From: Bradyrhizobium sp. B097
Lineage (GTDB): Bacteria; Pseudomonadota; Alphaproteobacteria; Rhizobiales; Xanthobacteraceae
Direction of reading: 5' to 3'
Assembly: GCF_038957035.1 (NCBI RefSeq)
Contig: NZ_CP152412.1
Span: forward strand, 4,398,501-4,462,500
DNA: 64,000 nucleotides
Shown: in pieces, positions 51,349 through 60,598 of the stretch
Position numbering within the stretch: position 1 is the stretch's first letter
Layout of the letters: each line of letters begins with the position of its first letter
Translations under genes and position numbers: made by a program
The notes under the pieces: generated by a model
The model's database searches: none
Told to the model about the DNA's origin: nothing
The model's input: only the letters and a program-made list of their open reading frames with translations

Positions 51349-52260
51349 ATGCGCTTGCCCGCCATCCTTTTTGCTCTCACGCTCGCTGCGAGCCCCGCGG
51401 CAGCCGAGGAGCCGTCGGGCACGCTGCAGAAGGTCAAGGAGACCAGGAAGGTCACGCTGGGCTTTCAGGAGGCCTCCGTTCCCTTCAGCTATCTCGACGA
51501 CAATCAGCGGCCGATCGGGTTCGCGCTCGATATCTGCCTCAAGATCGTCGATGCCGTGAAGAAGGAGCTGGGCATGCCCGACATCGCGGTCGACTATCTC
51601 CCGGTGACCTCGTCGAACCGCATCCCGCTGATGGTCAACGGCACGATCGACCTGCACTGCTCGGCGACCACCAACAGCGCCGAGCGCCAGAAGCAGGTGA
51701 CCTTCACCAACTCGCACTTCCTGAGCGCGACGCGGTTTGCCGCCAAGAAATCGTCCGGCATCAACACCATCGACGACCTCAAGGGCAAGTCGGTCACCGC
51801 CGTTGCAGGCTCGGTGAACCTGACCCAGCTCATCAAGGTCAACACCGAACGCAAGCTCGGCATCAACGTTCAGCCGGCCAAGGACCAGGCCGAAGCGTTT
51901 TTGATGCTGGAGACCGATCGCGCCCAGGCCTATGCGCTCGACGACGTCCAGCTTGCGGTGGCGATCGCGCGATCCAAGCAGCCGGCGCTGTACATGATCA
52001 GCGAGGAGGCCTTCTCGAAGGCCGAGCCCTTTGGAATCATGCTGCGCCGGGAGGACGCGCCGTTCAAGGCGCTCGCCGACCGCGCCACGGCCGAGCTGTA
52101 CAAGAGCCCGGAGATCGAGGTCATGTACAAGAAGTGGCTGGAAGCGCCGACCCCGCCGAACGGCATTAACTACAACGTCCCGATCTCGCCGGCGCTGCGC
52201 AACGCGTTCGCCCATCCGAGCTCGAGCTTCGATCCCGACGTGTACGAGATCGCCAAGTAG
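51349..52260 (+). CDS. amino-acid-type ABC transporter substrate-binding protein, orphan
   Basis: 303 residues from ATG 51349 with signal peptide MRLPAILFALTLAASPAAA. Family 3 pattern: TLGFQEASVPFSYLDDNQRPIGFALDICLKIVDAVKKELG, then VNGTIDLHCSATTNSAERQKQVTFTNSHFLSATRFAAKKSS and DDLKGKSVTAVAGS. GluBP/HisJ-like; usual substrates are glutamate and aspartate. No permease or ATPase gene lies near, so it must work with proteins encoded elsewhere or sense something. Confidence 0.9.
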   Translation: MRLPAILFALTLAASPAAAEEPSGTLQKVKETRKVTLGFQEASVPFSYLDDNQRPIGFALDICLKIVDAVKKELGMPDIAVDYLPVTSSNRIPLMVNGTIDLHCSATTNSAERQKQVTFTNSHFLSATRFAAKKSSGINTIDDLKGKSVTAVAGSVNLTQLIKVNTERKLGINVQPAKDQAEAFLMLETDRAQAYALDDVQLAVAIARSKQPALYMISEEAFSKAEPFGIMLRREDAPFKALADRATAELYKSPEIEVMYKKWLEAPTPPNGINYNVPISPALRNAFAHPSSSFDPDVYEIAK

Positions 52261-52271
52261 CGCGGCTGCAA

Positions 52272-52303
52272 TAGCCCGGATATCGCTGCGCTCATCCGGG
52301 CTA
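52272..52303. repeat. short palindrome, TAGCCCGGAT type
   Basis: TAGCCCGGAT, 12-nt spacer, ATCCGGGCTA. The same core, TAGCCCGGAT, opens the 121-bp inverted element at 56915-57035. Confidence 0.65.
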
Positions 52304-52459
52304 CGTTTCGTCGTCGGATATGGTTTTCCGCGCCAAGCTGCCAATCCTTGGAACGGCCTTTCGCGCGCGCGGCGAAAAACGAAATAGCGTCTCATATACA
52401 TCGGCGGGTTTTCTCCTAAGCTTGCAGGCAATGTAACTGCTGATCAGGAGCCTGCGCCG

Positions 52460-53488
52460 GTGACCACGCCATTTGTCTTTTCGCGACGTTCTGCGCTCGG
52501 CGTGCTCGCCGGAAGTCTGGTCGCCGGCGGCGTGCGTGCGGAAACCGGGGCGGGTGAGGGTGCCGATCTCGGCGGCGTCACGCTGCGTGTCGCCTATTAC
52601 AAGGGCGGCTGGCGTCCGCTGCTGCAGGCCGCCGGCGAGGACAAGACGCCCTACAGGATCGAATGGAAGGAGCTCAACAACGGGGTGCTCCACATCGAGG
52701 CCCTGAACGGCGATGCGCTCGACGTTGGTTCGGGCAGCGAGATTCCCGCGATGTTCGCCGCGCGCCAGAACGCCAAGGTGCGCTTCATCGCCGTCACCCA
52801 TGAGGATCTCAACATCCAGGTCACGGTGGCGGCAAAGGACGCGCCGATCTACTCGATCGCCGACCTCAGGGGAAAGCGCGTCGGCTATGTGCGCGCGACC
52901 ACGGCGCATTACTTCCTCGCCAAGCAGCTCGAGGAGGCCGGGCTTGCGTTCAGCGATATCGAGGCGATCAATCTGACGCCGTCGGACGGCTACTCGGCGT
53001 TCGCCTCCGGCAAGCTCGATGCCTGGGCGATCTATGGCTACAACGGGCAGCTCGCCATCGCCAAGCAAGGCGCGCGGCTGCTCAAGACCGGCGTCGGCTA
53101 TCTCTCGGGGAATTTCCCGATCTACGCCAATCCGAAGGCGGTCGACGATCCGCTGCGGCGCGCAGCCGTGAGCGATCTGCTGCTGCGGATCCAGCGCGCC
53201 TATGCGTTCGCCAACAAGAATTTTCCCCTCTATGCGGCGGCACAAGTGGCCGAAACCCATCTGCCGTTGCAGGACATTCTCGACCAGTTCGCCCGCCGCA
53301 GCGACGACTTCTCGCTCGCTGGCGTGAGCCCTGACGTGCCGGAGACCCACCAGAAGGTTGCCGACACCTTCCTCAAGCTCGGCGTGCTCGACGCGCGCGC
53401 CGAGGTCGGAAAATTCTGGGATACGAGCTTCAACGACGCGATCGCCGCGGGCGCAGCAAGGCTCGTGCGGAGTGGACGGCCACGGTGA
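52460..53488 (+). CDS. aliphatic sulfonate/nitrate-type ABC substrate-binding protein, orphan
   Basis: 342 residues, GTG start. Twin-Arg-like leader FSRRSALGVLAGSLVAGGVRAE, then an SsuA/TauA-like fold: LRVAYYKGGWRPLLQAAGEDKTPYRIEWKELNNGVLHIEALNGDALDVGSGSEIPAMFA and IYSIADLRGKRVGYVRATTAHYFLAKQLEEAGLAFSDIEAINLTPSDGYSAFASGKLDAWAIY. Binds sulfonates, taurine or similar. No transport partner genes nearby; possibly co-regulated with the preceding protein. Confidence 0.9.
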   Translation: MTTPFVFSRRSALGVLAGSLVAGGVRAETGAGEGADLGGVTLRVAYYKGGWRPLLQAAGEDKTPYRIEWKELNNGVLHIEALNGDALDVGSGSEIPAMFAARQNAKVRFIAVTHEDLNIQVTVAAKDAPIYSIADLRGKRVGYVRATTAHYFLAKQLEEAGLAFSDIEAINLTPSDGYSAFASGKLDAWAIYGYNGQLAIAKQGARLLKTGVGYLSGNFPIYANPKAVDDPLRRAAVSDLLLRIQRAYAFANKNFPLYAAAQVAETHLPLQDILDQFARRSDDFSLAGVSPDVPETHQKVADTFLKLGVLDARAEVGKFWDTSFNDAIAAGAARLVRSGRPR

Positions 53489-53852
53489 GGATGTAGCCCA
53501 TATGGGCTAGGTGATGGACGGGCAGGTTCCCGGAGATCGATTCTTCATTCGCAAAATTCCGCTCCACCTGGAACGGCAGATGTTTGCGACCCCAGCTTGA
53601 CGGCTGGGGCCGCAGGAGGTGTTGTGTGCCTCTGGGGCAATGATCAGAGCACAGCCGCCGAACGGCACACAGACAAGGAAGTTCCAGCATGGCTGCGGCC
53701 GGTTGTGCCGTGCTGCCATGCAGAGCGGATAGCTTGCAGGCCGCGCCAGGTCCGTACGATGATGAATCTCGACCGCGTTGAATCGAATGCGGTCAGGTAG
53801 ACAGCCCCGGCACGCCTTCAACGGTCCCGGGGCCGGTTTTTGTTTGCAGCTG
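53489..53852. other. intergenic region with palindromes and an orphan terminator
   Basis: 364 bp without a convincing gene. A perfect 16-bp palindrome TAGCCCATATGGGCTA lies at 53494-53509; a stem CCCCAGC-TTGACG-GCTGGGG at 53590-53609; and a terminator at 53804-53841. The distance to the gene before is 315 bp, which suggests an RNA gene in between. Confidence 0.5.
53804..53841 (+). terminator. rho-independent terminator, not clearly linked to a gene
   Basis: GCCCCGG, 16-nt loop, CCGGGGC, CGG, then TTTTT. It lies on the + strand 315 bp past the substrate-binding gene and 12 bp before a small ORF. Could be the end of a small RNA. Confidence 0.6.
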
Positions 53853-54041
53853 ATGATTATCGCCTATGCGGATTGTTGCTCGGAGCTGAAATTGAATCAC
53901 GACACGTTGGCCAAGCTCACCGTCACCATCATCGTCCTGGTTGCGCTGCTGGTCTGGCGTGTTGCCGACCACAAGAAAGCGATCGCATGCGGGGCAGACT
54001 GCCCGACGGACGTGTCGGCGAACCGGAAGCCCGCTCAATAA
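53853..54041 (+). CDS. small membrane protein
   Basis: 62 residues: MIIAYADCCSELKLNHDTLAKLTVTIIVLVALLVWRVADHKKAIACGADCPTDVSANRKPAQ. One membrane helix (KLTVTIIVLVALLVWRVA, residues about 21-38) followed by CGADC. A TTG at 53895 is an alternative start. Short but reads well. Confidence 0.5.
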   Translation: MIIAYADCCSELKLNHDTLAKLTVTIIVLVALLVWRVADHKKAIACGADCPTDVSANRKPAQ

Positions 54042-54178
54042 GGCCAGCTCGTTGATCAATGTCGCCTCGGTGTTGCGCGCAGCGCGCCTCTATCGGCCAT
54101 CGCGCGGTGCGTATATCGTCGGCCGCCAAACACAAGATCGACCCGCCGCGCCGGGTAACGACGTGAAGTGAGGAAGCG

Positions 54179-55366
54179 ATGTCCGACATGCTGCTGTTTT
54201 CGCCGATGACCATCCGCGGCGTCACGCTGAAGAACCGCATCGTGGTGCCGCCGATGCATCAATATTCGGCCGAGAAGGGCTTTCCGACCGACTGGCATCT
54301 GATGAATGCCGGCAAGTTCGCCGCCGGCGGCGCCGGTCTGGTGATCGTCGAATCGACCAAGGTCGAGCGGCGCGGCTGCGGCACGATCGGCGATCTCGGC
54401 ATCTGGGACGACAAGTTCGTCGCGCCGCTCAGCCGTCTCGTCGGCTTCATCAAGCAGCAGAACGCGGTGGCCGGTATCCAGCTCGGCCATTCCGGCCGCA
54501 AGGCGCGCGCAAGCCGCCCCTGGGAGGGCGACCGTCCGCTCGAACGCAGCGCTGCAATCGAGGATTGGGACACCTGGACGCCGGTGGCGCCGAGCGCGAT
54601 CGCCCATAGCGAGCGCTGGCCGGTGCCGCGCGCGCTGGAGACGCAGGAGGTGAAGGACCTCGTCGCGGCCTGGGGACAAGCGGCGCGCCGCGCGCACGAG
54701 GCCGGGTTCGAGGTGCTGGAGCTGCACGGCGCCCATGGCTATCTCGTGCACGAATTCCTCTCAGCGCGTTCGAACCAGCGCAGCGATGAATATGGCGGCT
54801 CGGAAGCCAACCGGATGCGCTTCCTGATCGAGGTGACGGAGGCCGTGCGCGCGCACTGGCCGGATCACAAGCCGCTGTTCGTGCGGCTGTCGGTCGAGGA
54901 CAATGCCGGCTGGGGTCCGGAACAGAGCGCGCGGCTGGCTGCGATCCTGAAGCCCAAGGGCGTCGATGTGATCGACTGCTCGTCGGGGGGAATCAGCGAG
55001 ATGGCGCCGATCCTCGGCAAGGAGATCAAATACAACTATCAGGTGCCGCTGGCGGAATATGTCCGCCGGCACGCCGATATCATGACCATGGCGGTCGGTC
55101 TGATCATTCACGGCGATCAGGCCGAGCAGATCCTGCGCGATAAACAAGCAGATTTGATCGCGGTCGGCCGGGAGATCCTCAATAACCCGAACTGGCCGAT
55201 GGACGCCGCGCTAAAACTCGGGGTTGAAGGGCCATTTCGCCATGTTCCTCCGCAGTTTGGCTATTGGTTGGGCACCAGGGCCAAGCGCGGATTCGGGACC
55301 CGGCCGTCGACCTGGCAGAGCGGGTTGCGGGAGGCTGGGCCAGAGGCCGACCGGGAGCTGACTTGA
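54179..55366 (+). CDS. NADH:flavin oxidoreductase, old yellow enzyme family (YqjM-like)
   Basis: 395 residues of TIM-barrel fold. N-terminal SPMTIRGVTLKNRIVVPPMHQYSAEKGFPTDWHLMNAGKFAAGGAGLVIVESTKV; FMN and substrate-binding motifs in GIQLGHSGRKA; catalytic His pair in LHGAHGYLVHEFLS and the DEYGGSEANRMRF signature; phosphate site in GREILNNPNWPM. The position filled by the regulatory Cys of YqjM (PMCxYS) is His here (PMHQYS). Reduces activated alkenes; substrate unknown. No partner genes. Confidence 0.9.
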   Translation: MSDMLLFSPMTIRGVTLKNRIVVPPMHQYSAEKGFPTDWHLMNAGKFAAGGAGLVIVESTKVERRGCGTIGDLGIWDDKFVAPLSRLVGFIKQQNAVAGIQLGHSGRKARASRPWEGDRPLERSAAIEDWDTWTPVAPSAIAHSERWPVPRALETQEVKDLVAAWGQAARRAHEAGFEVLELHGAHGYLVHEFLSARSNQRSDEYGGSEANRMRFLIEVTEAVRAHWPDHKPLFVRLSVEDNAGWGPEQSARLAAILKPKGVDVIDCSSGGISEMAPILGKEIKYNYQVPLAEYVRRHADIMTMAVGLIIHGDQAEQILRDKQADLIAVGREILNNPNWPMDAALKLGVEGPFRHVPPQFGYWLGTRAKRGFGTRPSTWQSGLREAGPEADRELT

Positions 55367-55552
55367 GGCTTACGTGGTGCTGACTAAATGCTGATTTTCG
55401 GGCTGACCAGGGCATCGTGACAGGACCGTAATGGTCCAGTGACAAGGCGGCCTTGATCCGACCAAAAAGCCGTTGTGTGGTGCCCCCGTCGGGGTGGGGC
55501 AGGTGAACGTTGCGGAACGTGGCCGGCCGATAGCGAAAAAGGATCGCGGATA

Positions 55553-56902
55553 ATGCGCAAACATGTTGGCTTCTTCCTCGGGACGGTTGCGGGAGCGTGT
55601 CTCACCCTGCTCGTGGCCTCGCCGCAGGGGGCGCATCTGTTCGCCGTCGCCAATGCCGCCGCGCATGCCGACAACACCTATTCGCAGCTCAACCTGTTCG
55701 GCGAGGTGTTCGAGAAGATCAAGACCGACTACGTCGAGAAGCCCGAGGACTCCAAGCTCGTCGAAGGGGCGATCAACGGCATGATCTCCGCGCTCGATCC
55801 GCACTCCCGCTACATGAACGAGAAGGGCTGGGCGGAGATGCAGGAGACCACGCATGGCGAGTTCGGCGGGCTCGGCATCGAGGTCACGATGGAGGACGGC
55901 TTCGTCAAGGTGGTGGCGCCGATCGACGATACGCCGGCCTCGCGCGCCGGCATCATGTCGGGCGACGTGATCACCTCGATCGACGATGAGCAGATCCAGG
56001 GTCTGACGCTCGACCAGGCCGTCAACAAGATGAAGGGTGCGCCCAACAGCTCGATCCGGCTGAAGGTCATCCGCAAGGACGCCGACAAGCCGATCGAGGT
56101 CTCGATTGTCAGAGAGATCATCCGCGTCCGCCCGGTGAAGTATCACGTCGAGGGCGGCGACATCGGCTACATCCGCATCACCTCGTTCAACGAGCAGACC
56201 ACCGAGGGCCTGCGCAAGGCGATCGGCGAGATCCAGAAGCAGGTCCCGCAGGACAAGCTCGACGGCTATGTCGTCGACCTCCGCAACAATCCGGGCGGCC
56301 TGCTCGACCAGGCGGTCTCGGTGACCTCGACGCTGATGCAGCGCGGTGAGGTGGTCTCGACCCGCGGCCGCAATCCGGAAGAGACCCAGCGCTTCACCGC
56401 CCATGGCGGCGACATGACCAAGGGCAAGCCGCTCGTGGTGCTGATCAATGGCGGCTCGGCTTCGGCCTCCGAGATCGTCGCCGGCGCGCTGCACGACCAC
56501 AAGCGCGCGACGCTGATCGGCACCCGCTCGTTCGGCAAGGGCTCGGTGCAGACCATCATTCCGCTCGGCGCCGGCAATGGCGCGCTGGCGCTGACCACGG
56601 CGCGCTATTTCACCCCGTCGGGCCATTCGATCCAGGCGCTTGGCATCAAGCCCGACATCGAGGTGCTGCAGGACGTGCCGGACGAGTTCAAGACCCGCTC
56701 CGAGATCAAGGGCGAAGCCTCGATGCGCGGCCATCTCTCCGCCGAGGGCGCCGAGCAGACCGGCTCGCAATCCTACGTGCCGCCGGACGAGAAGAACGAC
56801 AAGGCGCTGGCCGCGGCGTTCAACCAGCTGCGCGGTGTCACCGTGAACGCCGACGCCAAGAACGCGGACAAGGCCGCGCAGAAGCGGCCGGTGCCGAACT
56901 AG
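55553..56902 (+). CDS. S41-family C-terminal processing peptidase (CtpA-like)
   Basis: 449 residues from ATG 55553 with a signal anchor (MRKHVGFFLGTVAGACLTLLVASPQG). PDZ domain at residues about 90-170 (GGLGIEVTMEDGFVKVVAPIDDTPASRAGIMSGDVI), catalytic Ser in INGGSASASEIVAGAL (about 310) and Lys in RSFGKGSVQTI. A periplasmic protease that trims C-termini of exported proteins and can regulate peptidoglycan hydrolases. Upstream frames to 55475 lack a site. Confidence 0.93.
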   Translation: MRKHVGFFLGTVAGACLTLLVASPQGAHLFAVANAAAHADNTYSQLNLFGEVFEKIKTDYVEKPEDSKLVEGAINGMISALDPHSRYMNEKGWAEMQETTHGEFGGLGIEVTMEDGFVKVVAPIDDTPASRAGIMSGDVITSIDDEQIQGLTLDQAVNKMKGAPNSSIRLKVIRKDADKPIEVSIVREIIRVRPVKYHVEGGDIGYIRITSFNEQTTEGLRKAIGEIQKQVPQDKLDGYVVDLRNNPGGLLDQAVSVTSTLMQRGEVVSTRGRNPEETQRFTAHGGDMTKGKPLVVLINGGSASASEIVAGALHDHKRATLIGTRSFGKGSVQTIIPLGAGNGALALTTARYFTPSGHSIQALGIKPDIEVLQDVPDEFKTRSEIKGEASMRGHLSAEGAEQTGSQSYVPPDEKNDKALAAAFNQLRGVTVNADAKNADKAAQKRPVPN

Positions 56903-56914
56903 AACCTGACCCAT

Positions 56915-57035
56915 GTAGCCCGGATGGAGCGAAGCGAAATCCGGGAGCGGTCTGCGCGTTTGCAAGGTCCCCGGATTGCGCGGAGCCTGTCATCGGGCGC
57001 GCGTTTGCGCGACCCGTTCGCTCCATCCGGGCTAC
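56915..57035. repeat. 121-bp element with 19-bp perfect terminal inverted repeats
   Basis: GTAGCCCGGATGGAGCGAA at 56915-56933 and its exact complement at 57017-57035, with the internal stretch AAATCCGGGAG and CCCCGGATTGCGCGGAG. The design matches paired REP/BIME-like elements of rhizobia. A shorter form of the same core is at 52272-52303. Confidence 0.75.
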
Positions 57036-57192
57036 GCAGCCGCCAAAATATCGAAAACAACCCCATGCAAAGTAGCCGGTGGTGGCCGGCGCTCGACCAG
57101 GCAATTTGACACGTCGGGCAATTTCAGGGTATTCTTCCAATATTCCGAAATTGTACAGGCGCCCGCTTCGGGCTCGCGACGTCCGGAAAGCC

Positions 57193-59925
57193 TTACGCCG
57201 CGCCGGCGACAGGCCTCCGCCGGCGCGCGGCGGTCGGACCCGCAGCAGGGCCACGGCGATGGCCGGCCAGGAGCTCGCGGATCTGGACGGCCGGCTTCGG
57301 CGGGCTGAACAGATAGCCCTGCATTTCCGAACAGCCGAGCTCGCGCAGCAATTGCTGCTGCTGTGCGGTCTCGACGCCTTCCGCCGTCGTGGTCATGTTG
57401 CGCTCGGCGGCGATGTTGACGACGGCCTCGACGATGCCGGCCGAACCTTGCGGATCGGCGATATCGGTGACGAAGCAGCGGTCGATCTTGATCTTGTCGA
57501 ACGGGAAGCGCTTCAAATAGCTCAGCGACGAATAGCCGGTGCCGAAATCGTCGAGCGCGATCCTGATGCCGATGGCGCGGAGCTGGTGCAGCGCGGCCAG
57601 CGCCGTCTCGTCGTCGCGGATCAGCACCGCCTCGGTGATCTCGAGCTCCAGCCGGCCCGCCGACAGGCCCGATGCCGCCAGCGCTGCGATCACCTTGAGC
57701 GCCAGTGTGCCGGTCCGGAACTGGACCGGCGAGACGTTGACCGCGAGCTTGATGTGATCGGGCCAGTTCACCGCTTCCTTGCAGGCCGTCATCAGCACCC
57801 ATTCGCCGAGCTGGTTGATCAGGCCGGTCTCCTCGGCGATCGGCACGAAGTCGGCCGGCGAGATCATGCCGCGCACCGGATGGCGCCAGCGCACCAGCGC
57901 CTCGCAGCCGGTGATCTCGTTGCTGCGCAGGTCGACGCAGGGCTGGTAATAGACTTCGAGCCCGCTGCCCGCGGCGATGGTCTGCCGCAGCTCCACCTCG
58001 AGCTCGCGGCGGGCGCGGGCATCGGCGTCCATCGCTGGTTCGAAGAACCGCGAGACACGCCGGCCGGCTGACTTCGCCGCATACATCGCAAGGTCGGCGT
58101 TCTTCAAGATCTGGTCGAGATCGGTGCCGTCCTTCGGCGCCAGCGCAATGCCGATGCTGGCATCGGTCGTGACCTGGTGGCCAAGGCATTGATAGGGCGA
58201 GCGGATCACCTCGTAGATGCGCGCGACGAGGTCGGTGACCTCGACCTCGCTCTTCACGCCGGTCTGCACGATCGCGAATTCGTCGCCGCCGAGCCGGGCG
58301 ACGAAATCGCCGTCGCCGATCACGCCGGATAGCGTCCGCGCAACGGACTTGAGCAGCTCATCGCCGACCATGTGGCCGAGCGAGTCGTTGACGCCCTTGA
58401 ATTCGTCGATATCGATATAGAGCACCGCGAGCTGGCTATCGGGGGTGACATGCGGCAGCTCGCGCTTGATCTCCTCGTGGAACAGCGCGCGGTTCGGCAG
58501 GTCGGTGAGCGCATCGTAGTGGGCAAGATGCGTGATGCGCTCCTCGGCGCGGCGGCGCTCGGTGACGTCCTCGTGGGTCGCAAGCCAGCCGCCATCGGCC
58601 AGCGGCTCGTTGACGACCTGGATCGAGCGCCCGTCGGGCGTCGCGATCACCATGGTGTTGCGGATGCCGACGTCGCGCAGCACGAGGTTGACGTAGCGCT
58701 CGACGTCGCCCTGGAACGAACCGGTCAGGTGGCGATGCACGATGACGTCGCGGAAGGTGCAGCCGGGCCGGATGACGTCGGCGGACAATCCGTACATCTC
58801 GATATAGCGCTTGTTGCAGATCACCAGCCGCTGCGCGGCATCGAACAGCAACAGCCCCTGCGTCATGTTGTTGACGGCGGTGTCGAGCCGGAGCTTCTCC
58901 AGCGTCAGGCGCTGCTGCTGGGTGCGATGCTGCTGCAACAGCTTGCGCACCACGAGCGTCAGCAGGATCGCGATCGCAAGCACCGATGCTGCGGTGACCG
59001 CGATCAGCATGCCGATCTGCTCGCGCCAGTTGGCGAGCGCCGCTTCCGTGGTGGTCGTGGCGACGACGACGATCGGGAATTTGGTGAGCGCCCGCGACGA
59101 CACCAGGCGGTCCTTGCCGTCGACCGGGCTGGTCAGCCGCGAGGTGGTCTGCGGCAGCTCGAACACCTGCTGCTGATTGGCCGGGCCGGTGCGGAAGTTC
59201 TTCCCGATCATCTCCTCGACATGGGGATAGCGCGCCAGCAGCGTGCCGTCGCGATGATGCATCGAGATCGCGGCGCCTTCGCCGAGCGCAACGGTCGAGA
59301 AGAATTTCTCGAAGGTCGCGGGCTCGATGCCGCGCCCGACCACGCCGAGGAAGTCGCCGCGTGGGCCCGTGACCTTGCGGACGATCGCGGTGGTCCAGTT
59401 TCCGCTGACGCGGCTGACCACCGGCGCGACCATCATGTCGGGCGAGTAGGGGCTGGATTTGAAGATATTGAAGTAGTCGCGATCGGCGATGGAGGCCTGT
59501 GGCAGCGGCCAGGCGCCTGAGCTGTTGATCAGCACGCCGTCGGCGTCGAACACGTTGAGGCTGCCGACATTGGACAGCGCGTCCATCTTGGACTTGAGCA
59601 TCGCATGGATGTCGGCGGCGGACATCCGGCGCTTGTAATTCTCCGGGGTCGCGATCCCGTTGTCGCGCATGAACGCAATCAGGTCGCGTTGGACCACCTC
59701 GAGATCGTCGAGCTGCTGGTCGAAATGCCGTGCCAGCAGCAGCACGGTGTTCTCGAGTTCGCGCTCGCTGTTGTGCAGGGCGCGCTCGCGGAAATTCTCA
59801 GCCATCAGGGTGGCGCCGATCGCGATCGCGGCCATCAGCACGGCGCCGCCAAGGATCAGCCAGCGGATCGGACCACTGCCGATCACCGAGGTGACGTTGA
59901 ACGAGGCGCTGCCGTTTTGATTCAT
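57193..59925 (-). CDS. GGDEF-EAL cyclic-di-GMP protein with periplasmic Cache-like sensor
   Basis: About 910 residues from MNQNGSASF (a second ATG at 59928). Membrane segment at about 22-44 and another at about 315-340 bracket a double-Cache-like domain (SKMDALSNVGSLNVFDADGVLINSSG); a PAS domain follows (NNMTQGLLLFDAAQRLVICNKRYIEMYGLSADVI); GGDEF is intact (RLGGDEFA) and EAL is intact (CEALVRWRHP, EITEAV, DDFGTGYSS, KIDRCFV). Both activities possible. Alone between repeat DNA and moaC. Confidence 0.93.
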   Translation of the reverse strand: MNQNGSASFNVTSVIGSGPIRWLILGGAVLMAAIAIGATLMAENFRERALHNSERELENTVLLLARHFDQQLDDLEVVQRDLIAFMRDNGIATPENYKRRMSAADIHAMLKSKMDALSNVGSLNVFDADGVLINSSGAWPLPQASIADRDYFNIFKSSPYSPDMMVAPVVSRVSGNWTTAIVRKVTGPRGDFLGVVGRGIEPATFEKFFSTVALGEGAAISMHHRDGTLLARYPHVEEMIGKNFRTGPANQQQVFELPQTTSRLTSPVDGKDRLVSSRALTKFPIVVVATTTTEAALANWREQIGMLIAVTAASVLAIAILLTLVVRKLLQQHRTQQQRLTLEKLRLDTAVNNMTQGLLLFDAAQRLVICNKRYIEMYGLSADVIRPGCTFRDVIVHRHLTGSFQGDVERYVNLVLRDVGIRNTMVIATPDGRSIQVVNEPLADGGWLATHEDVTERRRAEERITHLAHYDALTDLPNRALFHEEIKRELPHVTPDSQLAVLYIDIDEFKGVNDSLGHMVGDELLKSVARTLSGVIGDGDFVARLGGDEFAIVQTGVKSEVEVTDLVARIYEVIRSPYQCLGHQVTTDASIGIALAPKDGTDLDQILKNADLAMYAAKSAGRRVSRFFEPAMDADARARRELEVELRQTIAAGSGLEVYYQPCVDLRSNEITGCEALVRWRHPVRGMISPADFVPIAEETGLINQLGEWVLMTACKEAVNWPDHIKLAVNVSPVQFRTGTLALKVIAALAASGLSAGRLELEITEAVLIRDDETALAALHQLRAIGIRIALDDFGTGYSSLSYLKRFPFDKIKIDRCFVTDIADPQGSAGIVEAVVNIAAERNMTTTAEGVETAQQQQLLRELGCSEMQGYLFSPPKPAVQIRELLAGHRRGPAAGPTAARRRRPVAGAA

Positions 59926-60078
59926 CAATCGCTTCCAAGCGTTTCACCCGGAAGTAGCTTTCGCGCACCGCCGGCCCGCGAAAGTCGTATCCAAACGAGA
60001 TGGAGCGCGGGTTAGCGAGATTGGTTAACGAATGGTTGCGCGTCTTCGCGAAAGGCCATCCCTGCGCATCGGCCGCGA

Positions 60079-60594
60079 TCACTCGGCTGCGCGATAATGC
60101 CCGGACTTGCCGCCGATCTTCTCGACCAGGTGAATGCCTTCGATGCGGATGCCACGGTCGACCGCCTTGACCATGTCGTAGATCGTCAGGCAGGCGACCG
60201 AAACCGCGGTCAGCGCCTCCATCTCGACGCCGGTCGGCCCCGTCACCTTGACGCTGGCGCGGACGATGCAGCCGGGCAGCTTGCCGTCGGTTGCGATATC
60301 GATCGTGACCTTGGTCAGCGCCAGCGGATGGCAAAGCGGAATCAATTCCGAGGTCCGCTTCGCCGCCATGATGCCGGCGATCCGAGCAGTCGCCAGCACG
60401 TCGCCCTTCTTGGCCTGGCCGGACTCGATCAGCGCCAGCGTTGTCTTGCTCATCAGGACGCGGCCTTCGGCGACCGCGGTCCGCTCAGTGGCGGGCTTGG
60501 CCGAGACGTCGACCATGCGCGCCTCGCCCTTGGCGTCGATATGGGTGAGGGCGGCGACGGGTCCCTTCGATCCGGCTTTGGCCTTGCGCGCCAT
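60079..60594 (-). CDS. moaC: cyclic pyranopterin monophosphate synthase MoaC
   Basis: 171 residues. Signature [17 protein letters not shown] (residues about 85-100) and [44 protein letters not shown]. Makes cPMP from the MoaA product in molybdenum cofactor synthesis. It lies 4 bp after trpC and is probably co-transcribed with the trp genes. Confidence 0.95.
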   Translation of the reverse strand: MARKAKAGSKGPVAALTHIDAKGEARMVDVSAKPATERTAVAEGRVLMSKTTLALIESGQAKKGDVLATARIAGIMAAKRTSELIPLCHPLALTKVTIDIATDGKLPGCIVRASVKVTGPTGVEMEALTAVSVACLTIYDMVKAVDRGIRIEGIHLVEKIGGKSGHYRAAE

Positions 60595-60598
60595 CGCG

